Source of the DNA: Halosimplex amylolyticum
GTDB taxonomy: Archaea > Halobacteriota > Halobacteria > Halobacteriales > Haloarculaceae
Assembly: GCF_051414035.1 (NCBI RefSeq)
Contig: NZ_JBLKNW010000006.1
Span: 62,001 to 126,000, forward strand
Direction of reading: 5' to 3'
DNA length: 64,000 nucleotides
Both the position numbers and the translations under genes were made by a program. This document shows, in pieces, positions 54,337 to 62,693 of this stretch (positions within the stretch are counted from its first letter, which is position 1; each line of letters opens with the position of its first letter). The notes below the pieces were generated by a model. It did not search any database, was not told the origin of the DNA, and saw only the letters and a program-made list of their open reading frames with translations.

Positions 54337-54825
54337 ATGCAGATTAAGCAACTCCTCAAAGAAGACGACGCGGTGTCGCCGGTCATCGGCGTCATCCTGA
54401 TGGTCGCAATCACGGTAATCCTTGCGGCCGTCATCGCATCGTTCGTGCTCGGCATGGGCCAGCAGAACGACCCGACCCCCACTGCGACGATCGGGATGGA
54501 CTACGAGGAACAAGACACGGACGAAGGGCTGCTTACGCTTTCGCACGAAAGCGGCGAGACAATAAAGTCTGACAACCTCTACGTGCGCGGCAGCAATCTT
54601 CTCTCCACAAACGAGGACTGGGACGGGGACGGGTCTGGTGATGCTGACACTATCAGTGAGGGTTCGTGGGCTTCCACGAGTGCTTACTCCCCAGGTAGTG
54701 AAATCAAGTCAGGTCAAGAGCTTACCGTCGGCGTAACCAGCTCGTACGATGTTAAGGTTGTTTGGCAGTCTCCTGAGGGTGATACCTCCTCAACGCTGAA
54801 CGAGCAGACCGGCCCCGACGCCTAA
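54337..54825 (+). CDS. type IV pilin-like protein
   Basis: This 162-aa protein has a short leader QIKQLLKEDDA, then the archaeal pilin hallmark VSPVIGVILMVAITVILAAV (cleavage before the S/PVIG helix by PibD is expected) and a small beta domain with a SYDVKVVWQSPEG end, as in DUF1628 pilins. It stands divergent to the virion operon inside the provirus. It may be cargo (host adhesion change) or a viral surface part. Confidence 0.78.
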   Translation: MQIKQLLKEDDAVSPVIGVILMVAITVILAAVIASFVLGMGQQNDPTPTATIGMDYEEQDTDEGLLTLSHESGETIKSDNLYVRGSNLLSTNEDWDGDGSGDADTISEGSWASTSAYSPGSEIKSGQELTVGVTSSYDVKVVWQSPEGDTSSTLNEQTGPDA

Positions 54826-54986
54826 TCGCGCGTCGACCTCTCCACATTTCGTTCCGACCCCCGGTTTTTGAGGATGTCAAGCGCCACGTCAGAGGAATCC
54901 CTTGTTGTGAGACTCCGTCTTGCCATTCCAGACCGCTTTTAGCCGTTGGAACCCCCGGTCGCGCGTCGAGAAGGGCGCTCGCCGCG

Positions 54987-55021
54987 ATATGCACACAAGG
55001 GAAATCGGGCCGTGTGCATAT
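54987..55021. repeat. 10-bp perfect inverted repeat ATATGCACAC/GTGTGCATAT
   Basis: Arms at 54987-54996 and 55012-55021 with a 15-bp spacer, in the 330-bp gap after the pilin-like gene. An operator or a replication-related site is possible. A plus-strand TATA-like GGCCTTTATC follows at ~55081. The rest of 54826-55155 holds no gene. Confidence 0.6.
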
Positions 55022-55155
55022 TCGGACCGACACCGAGCATCTAGACGCCAGTTGGAGTGCGGTGGGCCGTGGGCCAGTATGGCCTTTATCAGTAATCGGG
55101 CTTCCAGTTACTCGCTCAGACCTACTTTTTGGCCTCGTGTTCACGAGCGGTCGGT

Positions 55156-55410
55156 ATGCGGATCCGCGAAGACGGCAAGCACGCGCACCGGACCAACACC
55201 ATTGAGCAGGCTGCAGAGTTCTGGGACTGCAATAAGACTACGGCCCTGATGAAGTCTGCAGATTTCTCAGTACGCATGGACGAGAGGATCCAGGATATAC
55301 TCACTCGGGACTATTTGAATGAAAGACAAAGAAGGGACATTGCAAATACCCTCTCAGTTCCGGGAGTATACGAAATCAAAGTCCACAGTGAACATGAGGT
55401 CCTAAAGTAA
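55156..55410 (+). CDS. 84-aa small DNA-binding-like protein
   Basis: It starts MRIREDGKHAHRTNTIEQAA, followed by FWDCNKTTALMKSADFSVR and a charged end. The pattern resembles a haloarchaeal short family (DUF7692-like as I recall) with a ribbon-helix-like core, often found in mobile DNA. It ends 6 bp before the convergent gene at 55416. Confidence 0.55.
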   Translation: MRIREDGKHAHRTNTIEQAAEFWDCNKTTALMKSADFSVRMDERIQDILTRDYLNERQRRDIANTLSVPGVYEIKVHSEHEVLK

Positions 55411-55415
55411 ACTAG

Positions 55416-56099
55416 TTAATCAATTAATTCGTCCCAGAGATCTTCACGGAGCCTTGCAACTTCTTCTTCTGCCTGTTCAAGATCCTCCAATTCTTCGGAT
55501 GTATGTTTTGAGATCACTACAGTAGTTTCGGAGAAAAATCTCTGTAGATCTTCGCGGTTATCCTCTATCACTGAGATCGGCCGGATATATGGTTCCTCAA
55601 TATGTCCGTAGTGAGCGTTAAATCCGTCTTGGTATTCTTCACTCATGTGGAGCTTTTGCAAGACGAGGACTAGATCAGATGAATCATCGAGGGAGGATGA
55701 ATATGGTTCCAACATGAGTACATTCTCGTGTTGCACATAATGGCGTAGACCTAGCAGAGTTCTTGAGGATGGTTCCCCACGATACGTGTCCTCCACATCA
55801 GAAAGTTCGCTTCTGTATTCTTCTCCTACACCATCTTGAATCGTGTTGTGGATCTGGAGTAAAGTGTATAGCCCTGAGAGATAATGATGGAGTTTGCGTT
55901 CAACCTCAAACACGTAATTTCGAGCCTCTTCATTTCTAGGGGACCCTGCCGGTTCTGGCAAGGAATGATTGTAGATTTCAGTTAGATCTTGGTAATCCGA
56001 TTTCAGTGTCTCAAATCGCCAGAGGAATTTTCCTACCGCAGTGCTAACTTCTCTTGCATGGTGGTTACGAATTCGTTGAAATACGTTCTCTGAAGACAT
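55416..56099 (-). CDS. HEPN-like all-helical protein
   Basis: This 227-aa AT-rich gene is helical throughout. Segment RTLLGLRHYVQHENVLML holds an Rx4H motif (R119-H124), the catalytic signature of HEPN RNases. An upstream helix pair (NYVFEVERKLHHYLSGLYTL) matches the HEPN four-helix layout. It could be a toxin-like RNase; the match is by motif only. Its start is 6 bp from the divergent gene at 56106, so the two may share a bidirectional promoter or one start is internal. Confidence 0.5.
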   Translation of the reverse strand: MSSENVFQRIRNHHAREVSTAVGKFLWRFETLKSDYQDLTEIYNHSLPEPAGSPRNEEARNYVFEVERKLHHYLSGLYTLLQIHNTIQDGVGEEYRSELSDVEDTYRGEPSSRTLLGLRHYVQHENVLMLEPYSSSLDDSSDLVLVLQKLHMSEEYQDGFNAHYGHIEEPYIRPISVIEDNREDLQRFFSETTVVISKHTSEELEDLEQAEEEVARLREDLWDELID

Positions 56100-56105
56100 C
56101 CTACA

Positions 56106-56747
56106 ATGTCTTCTATTGAGGAAGAATTAAACCCCTTTCCTATCCACATTTCTACCATGGGACAGATTAAAGAGAGTGAATTCAGGGTAGTAGATTTTGA
56201 TGGTGTTGACTACACTCTGTACGATCTGGAAGAGGACTTTCCGGTATTCGTGGAGGAACAAAATGACCTGTACCCCTCTTCTCTTGAAACAAAGATCAAC
56301 GAGATGGAGATTGGAAATAAAATCCGGGCCGAAATCCAGAGCGAATCGGTTACTCAACAGGATGATTATTGGCGGTTTTTAGACATAGAAATTCTCACGA
56401 CTACTCGGTTCCATTATATCGATGACTTCGATCAAGTACCAAGTGCTGCAGAAAAAATGCTGAGACTAGGTCGACAAAATGACGAAGATATCGTCCGAAA
56501 ATCTGTCAGTGTCGATGGTGCACGTTTAGGGTACCTATCAGCGATACCAGAATTTGATGAGACAGATTTGTGGCGAGATCTAAGAGGGGGCTTCCGAACT
56601 CACGAGATCGATATTGGCATGTTAGAAGATCTCTCCGAGCCTCCCTTTGAGATTATTTATGCTCGTAATTCAGATGGTTCAAATGTGTTCTATCATCTTG
56701 CCGAACAAGACACGGAACTAGCGGAGAAGGTGTTAGACCTTAATTAG
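56106..56747 (+). CDS. unknown protein, divergent partner of the HEPN-like gene
   Basis: This 213-aa AT-rich gene is acidic. The N-terminal part looks beta-rich (ESEFRVVDFDGVDYTLYDLE, GNKIRAEIQ), like an OB or SH3 small barrel. The rest is helical. ATG 56157 (MGQIKESEF) may be the true start, which would leave room for a promoter. It ends 8 bp inside the tail of the rSAM gene. No family recognised; an antitoxin or sensor for the HEPN-like protein is speculation. Confidence 0.5.
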   Translation: MSSIEEELNPFPIHISTMGQIKESEFRVVDFDGVDYTLYDLEEDFPVFVEEQNDLYPSSLETKINEMEIGNKIRAEIQSESVTQQDDYWRFLDIEILTTTRFHYIDDFDQVPSAAEKMLRLGRQNDEDIVRKSVSVDGARLGYLSAIPEFDETDLWRDLRGGFRTHEIDIGMLEDLSEPPFEIIYARNSDGSNVFYHLAEQDTELAEKVLDLN

Positions 56748-58023
56748 AGCCATTTAACGAGGGCTCTGGTGATACTTCATTTCGCATTTTCCTGAAAACC
56801 CGTTCCTCTTCACCAGTACTCTGATTAACTAAATCTCGACTTGGCCAAGTGTGGATCTCAAGATTATCAAATCTCTCCGCCACATTCCGGACTGTCTTAA
56901 TCTGGTCTACGGCGTATTCCTTCCACTTCTTCGGGTCTTCGAGTTTCCTGAATTCCTTCAGAGCTTCTTCCATCCCTGCTTCTTCCAAGGCTTCGACGCA
57001 CATGTCGAAATTCGCGCCTCTGGGGTTGATCGGTTCGTGGAAAACCACTTCTGGATTGATCGCAGAGAACCAACTGAGCGCCTCGTGGATATCGTCCTCA
57101 TCCATCGTCGGATAGGTTGGTGAGAACGACACGAAGCGCGGGACCCCAGCTTTCAGCATTTCATTGAGTGCTTCCCAGCGGGCCTGAGGCGGAGGAGCAT
57201 TTGGTTCGATCGCACTGACTAACGAAGTATCGAAACTGGGAATCGAAGTCCCGACAGTAAGATTACCGTCTGCCTTCTTGAACAAGTCGATATCTCGGGT
57301 TACGTTTGGACTCCGGGTGAGGATACGAACCGGGACACCGTGCTCAACGAGCTCCTGAACACAGCCTCGGGTGATTTGAGCGGCGCGCCGATCTTGGTAA
57401 CAGTCGGTCCCACTGGATAGCATTACGATGCCGCGCCCCCGTCTAGTTTTCTTCCAATCCTCGAAATCGGTGTCCTCTAACCCTTGGTGAACCCGCTCGG
57501 GGAGATCGTCTCGATACAAGAGATAATTACCCCAGTCACGCTGCGGGTCGTTTACGTCGGCACGATCTTCGAGCATCTGGTCCCGGTTGTCTATTGCGGG
57601 GGTAGAAGGGACGTAGCAGAACTTACACCCGTGGCGGCACCCCGTTGCAACGTTGATTACATAGTCACACAGGCTTTTCTCATGAAGCTTTGATTCACTG
57701 AGGACGGATTTGGTCGGGTCGGCATTGACTCGAAGACCGCCTTGCTCTTCGCCTTCTGCTTCCGTGGCACAGCTCCAACAGAGAAGGTGGCCGTCAGGCT
57801 GAGCGCTGAACCGGTCGTTTATCTGGTTTCCGCACTCGTAGCACACGAGCCCCTGCTGCCAGAGATTGATCCGTTGACCATGTTTACGTTCAGATTCTCG
57901 AAGTTCGTCAAGGGTGGGCTCTTTCCCGAGATCCTCGACAACCTGACCATCCTCATCGACGAGTCGGACGTATCTGTCGTACCAACCACCGTCGGGGTCT
58001 CGTTCGGTGTCGAGGTGCATCAT
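56740..58023 (-). CDS. zinc-ribbon radical-SAM protein (SplB-like), copy 1
   Basis: This ~427-aa protein has a CX2C ... CX2C ribbon (CYEC, CWSC; res ~61-85), then the rSAM cluster motif GCRHGCKFCYVPSTP (Cys ~129, 133, 136), SSGTDCYQ, RILTRSP and FHEPINPRGANFDM. It belongs to the spore-photoproduct-lyase-like group of radical SAM enzymes seen in phage and defence-type islands. ATG 58023 lies 30 bp below TTATAAAT, so it is chosen over GTG 58041. It has the same strand as its paralogue and the TcmP-like gene. Confidence 0.82.
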   Translation of the reverse strand: MMHLDTERDPDGGWYDRYVRLVDEDGQVVEDLGKEPTLDELRESERKHGQRINLWQQGLVCYECGNQINDRFSAQPDGHLLCWSCATEAEGEEQGGLRVNADPTKSVLSESKLHEKSLCDYVINVATGCRHGCKFCYVPSTPAIDNRDQMLEDRADVNDPQRDWGNYLLYRDDLPERVHQGLEDTDFEDWKKTRRGRGIVMLSSGTDCYQDRRAAQITRGCVQELVEHGVPVRILTRSPNVTRDIDLFKKADGNLTVGTSIPSFDTSLVSAIEPNAPPPQARWEALNEMLKAGVPRFVSFSPTYPTMDEDDIHEALSWFSAINPEVVFHEPINPRGANFDMCVEALEEAGMEEALKEFRKLEDPKKWKEYAVDQIKTVRNVAERFDNLEIHTWPSRDLVNQSTGEEERVFRKMRNEVSPEPSLNGSN

Positions 58024-58035
58024 TCCGCTTCTACC

Positions 58036-58091
58036 TTTCACTTAGATATCTAGATTTATAACTCCAAGCCGTGGGCGGAGTGAAAGTGAAA
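58036..58091. promoter_or_regulatory. promoter with TTTCAC-type operator repeats
   Basis: A TATA-like TTTATAA (58055-58061, serving the minus strand) is flanked by TTTCAC (58036-58041) and by GTGAAAGTGAAA (58080-58091), the complement of the TTTCACTTTCAC boxes at 61092 and 61150. The flanking layout suggests a repressor or activator of the radical-SAM gene shared with the integrase operon. Confidence 0.55.
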
Positions 58092-58112
58092 GTGGAGATT
58101 TATCTGCTAAAT

Positions 58113-59384
58113 TCAAGCCGAAGCCGGGGGGCGGGGGTAGTCTTCTGGAGATTCTTTCTTTTCCATTTCTCGGCGGAAGTGGTCCTGACGATCTGAAACA
58201 TGTTTTACGAATTGCTTATCAGGCCATAAGTGGACAGGGATGTTAAGTTCTTCACCAAGTTCTTCAACTGCTGTTAACTGACGTTTTGAATACTTGATCC
58301 ACTGTTCACGGTTTTGGAGACTTTCAAGTTCTTCAGCAAGCTCATTTTGACCTGCTTCCCGGGCTGCTTGTACCGTCATGTCGAAATTGCCACCACGTGG
58401 ATTAATCGGCTCATGAAATACAACATCCGGATCAAGTCGTTTTTTGAATGTCTTGAGAAGTTTCCGGAGGTCATCACGGCCCTGAGTCGGGTAGGTTGGA
58501 GACATTGATACATATACTGGCACTCCAGCATTACTGATCTCTTCAAGAGCATTTAGCCGAGTAGATGGGGCCGGTGCTCCGGGTTCTATTGCTCTCACTA
58601 CATCGTCATCCAAACATGGAATGGAAGATCCGACAGTAACCAGCCCATTGGCGGCCTTGAAAACATCCAGATCACGCACAACGGCTGGACTTCGAGTTAA
58701 TATTCTAACCGGCTTTTCATGTTTAACCAATTCAATAACGCATCCACGGGTTATCTGCGCAGCTCGTCGATCTTGGTAACAATCTGTACCGCTGGAAATC
58801 ATCACGACACCTCGACCATCCTCTGTATGTTCCCATTTTTGTTTTCTCTCCAACTTTCTTGCAAGTCGCTCAGGAAGGTCATCACGGTAGAGAAGATAAC
58901 TACCCCACTCTCGTTGTCCATCATCTACGCCTGCTTGCTCTTCAAGCATCTCTCCCCGTGTTTTGATATTTGGAGTACTTGGTACATAGCAGAATTTACA
59001 ACCGTGGGAGCACCCCGTGGCGACGTTAATAACATAATTGCAGAGATTCTTGTGATGAAGAGATGAATTGGAGAGAACAGCCTTCGTCGGGTCTGTGGTA
59101 TGAGAAACCCCTCTTGAATCATTCTCTGCATCCGTCTTCAAAGAACAGTCCCAACAAAGTAGCTCGCCAGTAGGATTTGAACTGAATCTTCCTTCAATTT
59201 CATCACCACATTGGCCGCAAGAGAATTGCTTTTTCCAAAGATCAAGACGCTCTAATGGCTGACCGTAATTTCGACTATGATCCCTCAGGTGGTTTAGCTT
59301 CGGACTTTGATCGAGGGATTCTACTACAGTATTTTCATACTGGATCTTCCTAGTCCCGTTGTCTGTGGCGATTCTCAGACTCAT
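58113..59384 (-). CDS. zinc-ribbon radical-SAM protein (SplB-like), copy 2
   Basis: This 423-aa protein is a paralogue of copy 1 over its whole length. Ribbon CGQC ... CWDC (res 56-80), rSAM motif GCSHGCKFCYVPSTP (Cys 125, 129, 132), ISSGTDCYQ, ILTRSPAVV and FHEPINPRGGNFDM. The two copies are clearly diverged and copy 2 has more AT-ending codons, so the duplication is old or the copies arrived separately. Lies 51 bp after the TcmP-like gene. Confidence 0.82.
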   Translation of the reverse strand: MSLRIATDNGTRKIQYENTVVESLDQSPKLNHLRDHSRNYGQPLERLDLWKKQFSCGQCGDEIEGRFSSNPTGELLCWDCSLKTDAENDSRGVSHTTDPTKAVLSNSSLHHKNLCNYVINVATGCSHGCKFCYVPSTPNIKTRGEMLEEQAGVDDGQREWGSYLLYRDDLPERLARKLERKQKWEHTEDGRGVVMISSGTDCYQDRRAAQITRGCVIELVKHEKPVRILTRSPAVVRDLDVFKAANGLVTVGSSIPCLDDDVVRAIEPGAPAPSTRLNALEEISNAGVPVYVSMSPTYPTQGRDDLRKLLKTFKKRLDPDVVFHEPINPRGGNFDMTVQAAREAGQNELAEELESLQNREQWIKYSKRQLTAVEELGEELNIPVHLWPDKQFVKHVSDRQDHFRREMEKKESPEDYPRPPASA

Positions 59385-59435
59385 ATTCTAATTGGACAAG
59401 TCTATTCCCTCTGCCCTAGTAAGACTATGGAATCG

Positions 59436-60428
59436 TTAATCCATGAAATCCCCAAGACCACTCTGTTGTTCATCTTCCTGAGAAAATAGATCTATACTTG
59501 TCTGTTCGCCGCGCATAAACCGAAGAATTCGTTCTACATCTTCACCTGTCAGCTGATCAATCTTCTCTTTCATATCCTCCAAAACCTGGATATATGGGCT
59601 TCCACCCTTCGTTTCGCGCGTACAATAGATCATATCATAGTAGAACTGGCCTCCGCTCCGAACTGGAACAAATTCCTGGACAGGACGGTTGGCCTCAGCT
59701 AGCCGAGACATGTATATTGTCCGGTATTCATCGTCATTAGTGGCGGCTTCCCAAGATGCATTGCCGTAGAAATTATTCATGCTTGTTTTGTAATCTGCTC
59801 CAGCTGTTCTGCGCACTGCAATAGTTGGAAAGTTAATCAGTAAGTCGCCATGGATTTCAGTCAAGGTTTGAATGGTTGAATAGTGGACGTCGAGCCCCTG
59901 ATTATCAATGAAGGATAATGTATTAACAGATTCTCCCTTATAAAGTGTCTCTTCCCTAATTTCTTCTACAATTTCATCCATAACATTATTTGTATTTTGC
60001 TGGATGATCCGATAATCATCGCACTGGAGGTCTTTCGATAAATTTTGTTCAACATGTTCTAATCGGTCCCTGAGCGCTGTAGCTTTCTCCGGATCTTGTT
60101 CAACGAAATACATGCGATTAAATGAATTATGGGCCATAGTAGCAGCGATGATGGGACTTCCGACAAAGTATTCGTCATCTTCAGGGAAGGCAGAAATTCC
60201 AGATCCAGCAAGGGCATCAATGTAGTAGAAATTGTCCATGTAGTTTGGTATAATATTGGTATACATATCGACAGTCGCAGCAAGAAGAATTAATTTTAGA
60301 GCCGACCAAGAGCTAAATTCATTGGTAGTATCTGGGGCAACATTCCAGAGATCAATAGAAGAATCTCTTAAGCGTTGTAATTTGCTTTTAATCCAACTCT
60401 GAGATACTAGAGAGCTATCACCTGACAT
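59436..60428 (-). CDS. tcmP: TcmP-like (three-Cys-motif partner) protein
   Basis: This ~330-aa protein has WSALKLILLAATVDMYTNII, then FYYIDALAGSGISAFP, GSPIIAATMAHNSFNRMYFV and EQDPEKATALRDRLE, the Rossmann-like N-terminal pattern of TcmP proteins. These occur next to a CX3CX2C 'three-Cys' partner; here two radical-SAM genes follow directly, which fits. The fold resembles a methyltransferase but a catalytic role is unproven. ATG 60428 is listed (GTG 60437 possible). A defence role is often guessed for such pairs; I know of no proof. Confidence 0.65.
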   Translation of the reverse strand: MSGDSSLVSQSWIKSKLQRLRDSSIDLWNVAPDTTNEFSSWSALKLILLAATVDMYTNIIPNYMDNFYYIDALAGSGISAFPEDDEYFVGSPIIAATMAHNSFNRMYFVEQDPEKATALRDRLEHVEQNLSKDLQCDDYRIIQQNTNNVMDEIVEEIREETLYKGESVNTLSFIDNQGLDVHYSTIQTLTEIHGDLLINFPTIAVRRTAGADYKTSMNNFYGNASWEAATNDDEYRTIYMSRLAEANRPVQEFVPVRSGGQFYYDMIYCTRETKGGSPYIQVLEDMKEKIDQLTGEDVERILRFMRGEQTSIDLFSQEDEQQSGLGDFMD

Positions 60429-60553
60429 GAGTATCACTAAGATGACTTTCGCTCACTAAACTCGTTTCAAGGACCATGAAACTAGGTATTCGAGCAGACT
60501 GTTCAGTAATCCTTCCTGATTCTGAATCGATCTACTGAAACTGAGTACCGCTC

Positions 60554-60808
60554 TTATTCTAGAGATTCGGCCTCAATATCTCCAGATAAGTAAGACTGCC
60601 CTGTCTCAGTAATTCGATAGAGACCGCCGTCTACCTTCTCAACTAAGTTTGCCTCAAGTAGGAGAGCCAAACGCTCACTCACATAGTGACGTGAATAGTC
60701 CGTGTTCACTGCGAGGACACGAGGAGAGAGTATCAAAGAGGATTCTTCGAGAGTTTCGAGGAGTCGGTCATCTGCTTGAGTCATCCACGAAACCCTCGGC
60801 CTTCGCAT
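60554..60808 (-). CDS. phiH1-repressor-like winged-helix protein
   Basis: This 84-aa protein reads RRPRVSWMTQADDRLLETLE, then LILSPRVLAVNTDYSRHYVS, RLALLLEANLVEKVDGGLYR and ITETGQSYLSGD, the winged-helix layout of the phiH1 repressor family of haloarchaeal viruses. ATG 60808 begins the conserved RRP-SWM motif; the longer frame upstream covers promoter sequence. It probably keeps the provirus silent. It faces away from the integrase operon. Confidence 0.82.
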   Translation of the reverse strand: MRRPRVSWMTQADDRLLETLEESSLILSPRVLAVNTDYSRHYVSERLALLLEANLVEKVDGGLYRITETGQSYLSGDIEAESLE

Positions 60809-61215
60809 AGCAGGTGGTAACACGTTGATTCCATAGTTCCTCCGGAGGTCGTCAGTTTGGATGACATACAGTACGCTGTAGCTTAACGAACGTTGGTCTT
60901 TAAGTGAGGTGGGTTCAACAGTCGGCCCAAGAGCGTCACACCGTGCTGGCGGGCGTAATTCCCGCGAGAAAGAGTCGGTAGCCGACGACCCTGCCCGTCG
61001 GCCGGGGTGTCGCTCTCCCGAGCGAACACATGACCACCAGAGATGCACGCCGCCAAAAGCCAGGTGGCACGACGAACCGCACGAAACCCCGTTTCACTTT
61101 CACCGGCGAAATCGCCGATTTTGCCGGGACGGGGATCGAATCACGTTACTTTCACTTTCACTCTGCGTCCGTGGATTACCCCTTTTGCCCCCCGGAATTT
61201 CAGTCTCACTCGGCT
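60809..61215. promoter_or_regulatory. lysogeny-control intergenic region with two TTTCACTTTCAC boxes
   Basis: The 407-bp gap between repressor (minus) and integrase operon (plus) holds exact TTTCACTTTCAC at 61092-61103 and 61150-61161. A GGCGA-AAT-CGCC hairpin lies just after the first box. They are direct repeats ~58 bp apart. No gene is evident. Confidence 0.55.
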
Positions 61216-61482
61216 ATGTCGGCAGACGAGAAGAAGACCGTCCGAATTGAAGATGAGAACGACCGTTGGCGATTCACCTGTCCCCGCGGCCACCGCGACT
61301 GGGAGCCCACCAACCACCACTTTTGGTGTGCGACCTGCGCACGCGCCGAGACCGTGGACGGGGTGTTCCACGAACTACTCGACCAGCGGACCGACGAACT
61401 CTACGCACGCGACGAAGTGCAGCTGCTCACGCCCGTCGGCCCCTACGACCGAGACCTCGACTACCGGGAGACCAAAGCATGA
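61216..61482 (+). CDS. small zinc-finger-like protein
   Basis: This 88-aa protein has VRIEDENDRWRFTCPRGHRD, then HFWCATCARAE, giving CX3H ... CX2C ligands of a small zinc finger, and ends with a charged helix. Its stop overlaps the integrase ATG by 4 bp. Likely a co-factor or regulator of integration; the family is known only as haloarchaeal small zinc proteins. Confidence 0.7.
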   Translation: MSADEKKTVRIEDENDRWRFTCPRGHRDWEPTNHHFWCATCARAETVDGVFHELLDQRTDELYARDEVQLLTPVGPYDRDLDYRETKA

Positions 61483-62525
61483 GTGACGACGATCTCATCT
61501 CGATCCCTCCACAGGAGGCTGTGGACCTACATCTGGATAGTCTCGAGGATACATCTGCGGACTGGACGGAGACCAGTCACCGGAGCCACCTGCGGGCGTG
61601 GGTAGAGTGGTGCCGAGAAGAGGGTGGTATCGACTCGATGGACGAAGTGACCGGCCGAGATATCTACGAGTTCCGACGGTGGCGTCGAAACGGCGGCTAC
61701 TCCCGTGGTGAGGACGAGATAGCGGCCCGGACCATCCACACGGCCCTCTCGACCCTTCGGGCCTTCCTGCGGACGTGTGCGTCCATCGAGGCCGTCCGGG
61801 AAGACCTGTTCGAGAAGGTCCAGCTACCGACCTTGAGCCGGAACGAACAGGTTTCCGACTCGTGGCTCCCGCCCGAACGGGTCCAGCCCATCCTCGACTA
61901 CCTGAGTAGCTACGAGTACGCGAGTCGAGACCACGTTATCTGGGTTCTGGTGTGGCACACCGGCGCCCGACTCGGTGCAGTCCGCGCGCTCGACCTGGGC
62001 GACGTAGAGCTCGACGGCGACGAGCCGGGGCTGAAGTACCGCCATCGACCAGAGACCGGAACCCCGCTCAAGAACAACGATCAGGGAGAGCGGTACAACC
62101 GTATCAGCCGGCGCGTCGCGAGAGTGCTTCAAGACTACATCGAGGGTCCGCGTGTGGAGGTGACCGACGACCATGGGCGAACCCCGCTCGTGACGACGAA
62201 ACACGGCCGTCTCTCGCCCACGTGTATACGGAACGCGTTCTACCGTTGGACCCGACCGTGCAAGGTCAACGAAGAGTGTCCTCACGACGAGAACCCGGAC
62301 ACCTGCGAGTATGCCCGTCACACCGGGATGAGTTCCTGCCCGTCGGCTCGCTCGACCCACGACGTGCGAAAGGGGAGAGTGACGAAGTACCGGAACGACG
62401 GCGTGCCGCGCGGCGTGGTCGCGGACCGTCTCGACTGTTCTGAAGAGATCCTCGACAAGCACTACGACCGAGCGAACGAGCGCGAGAAGGCAGACCGCCG
62501 ATGGGAGTTCATCGATGACGAGTAA
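61479..62525 (+). CDS. int: tyrosine recombinase/integrase
   Basis: This 348-aa protein has an N-terminal core-binding (SAM-like) domain (res ~15-110). The catalytic domain has Arg in HTGARLGAVRALDLGDVEL, the H-x-x-R in STHDVRKGR and the Tyr in ILDKHYDRA. An inserted Cys-rich segment (CPHDENPDTCEYARHTGMSSC) resembles a zinc site of haloarchaeal integrases. It would recombine the tRNA-Arg 3' end site with its viral partner. It lies right next to the attR copies. Confidence 0.93.
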   Translation: MSDDDLISIPPQEAVDLHLDSLEDTSADWTETSHRSHLRAWVEWCREEGGIDSMDEVTGRDIYEFRRWRRNGGYSRGEDEIAARTIHTALSTLRAFLRTCASIEAVREDLFEKVQLPTLSRNEQVSDSWLPPERVQPILDYLSSYEYASRDHVIWVLVWHTGARLGAVRALDLGDVELDGDEPGLKYRHRPETGTPLKNNDQGERYNRISRRVARVLQDYIEGPRVEVTDDHGRTPLVTTKHGRLSPTCIRNAFYRWTRPCKVNEECPHDENPDTCEYARHTGMSSCPSARSTHDVRKGRVTKYRNDGVPRGVVADRLDCSEEILDKHYDRANEREKADRRWEFIDDE

Positions 62526-62572
62526 CACCCAACACGAACCCGTAGAGGTACCGAATATCGGGGCACCTAGGC

Positions 62573-62586
62573 CCTGCAGCGCCCAT
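62573..62586 (+). repeat. internal att-like copy (second right end)
   Basis: CCTGCAGCGCCCAT repeats the tRNA 3' end a third time, 48 bp after the integrase stop. The sequence just after it (GCTTTTGCGACG) resembles that after the tRNA copy (TCCTTTGCAGCC). Confidence 0.75.
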
Positions 62587-62693
62587 GCTTTTGCGACGAA
62601 CGGACGTGAGGAGCAAATCATGTCCGCGAAGGATTTGAACCACGAGAGTCGCAGCGTCGAGCGGAGCGAGGCGACCGTCTCTCGGAGGTTCAC

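Noticed and set aside
60809..61048. N-terminal extension of the repressor-like gene.
   Set aside because: The conserved family motif starts at 60808; the extra residues come from GC-rich control DNA.
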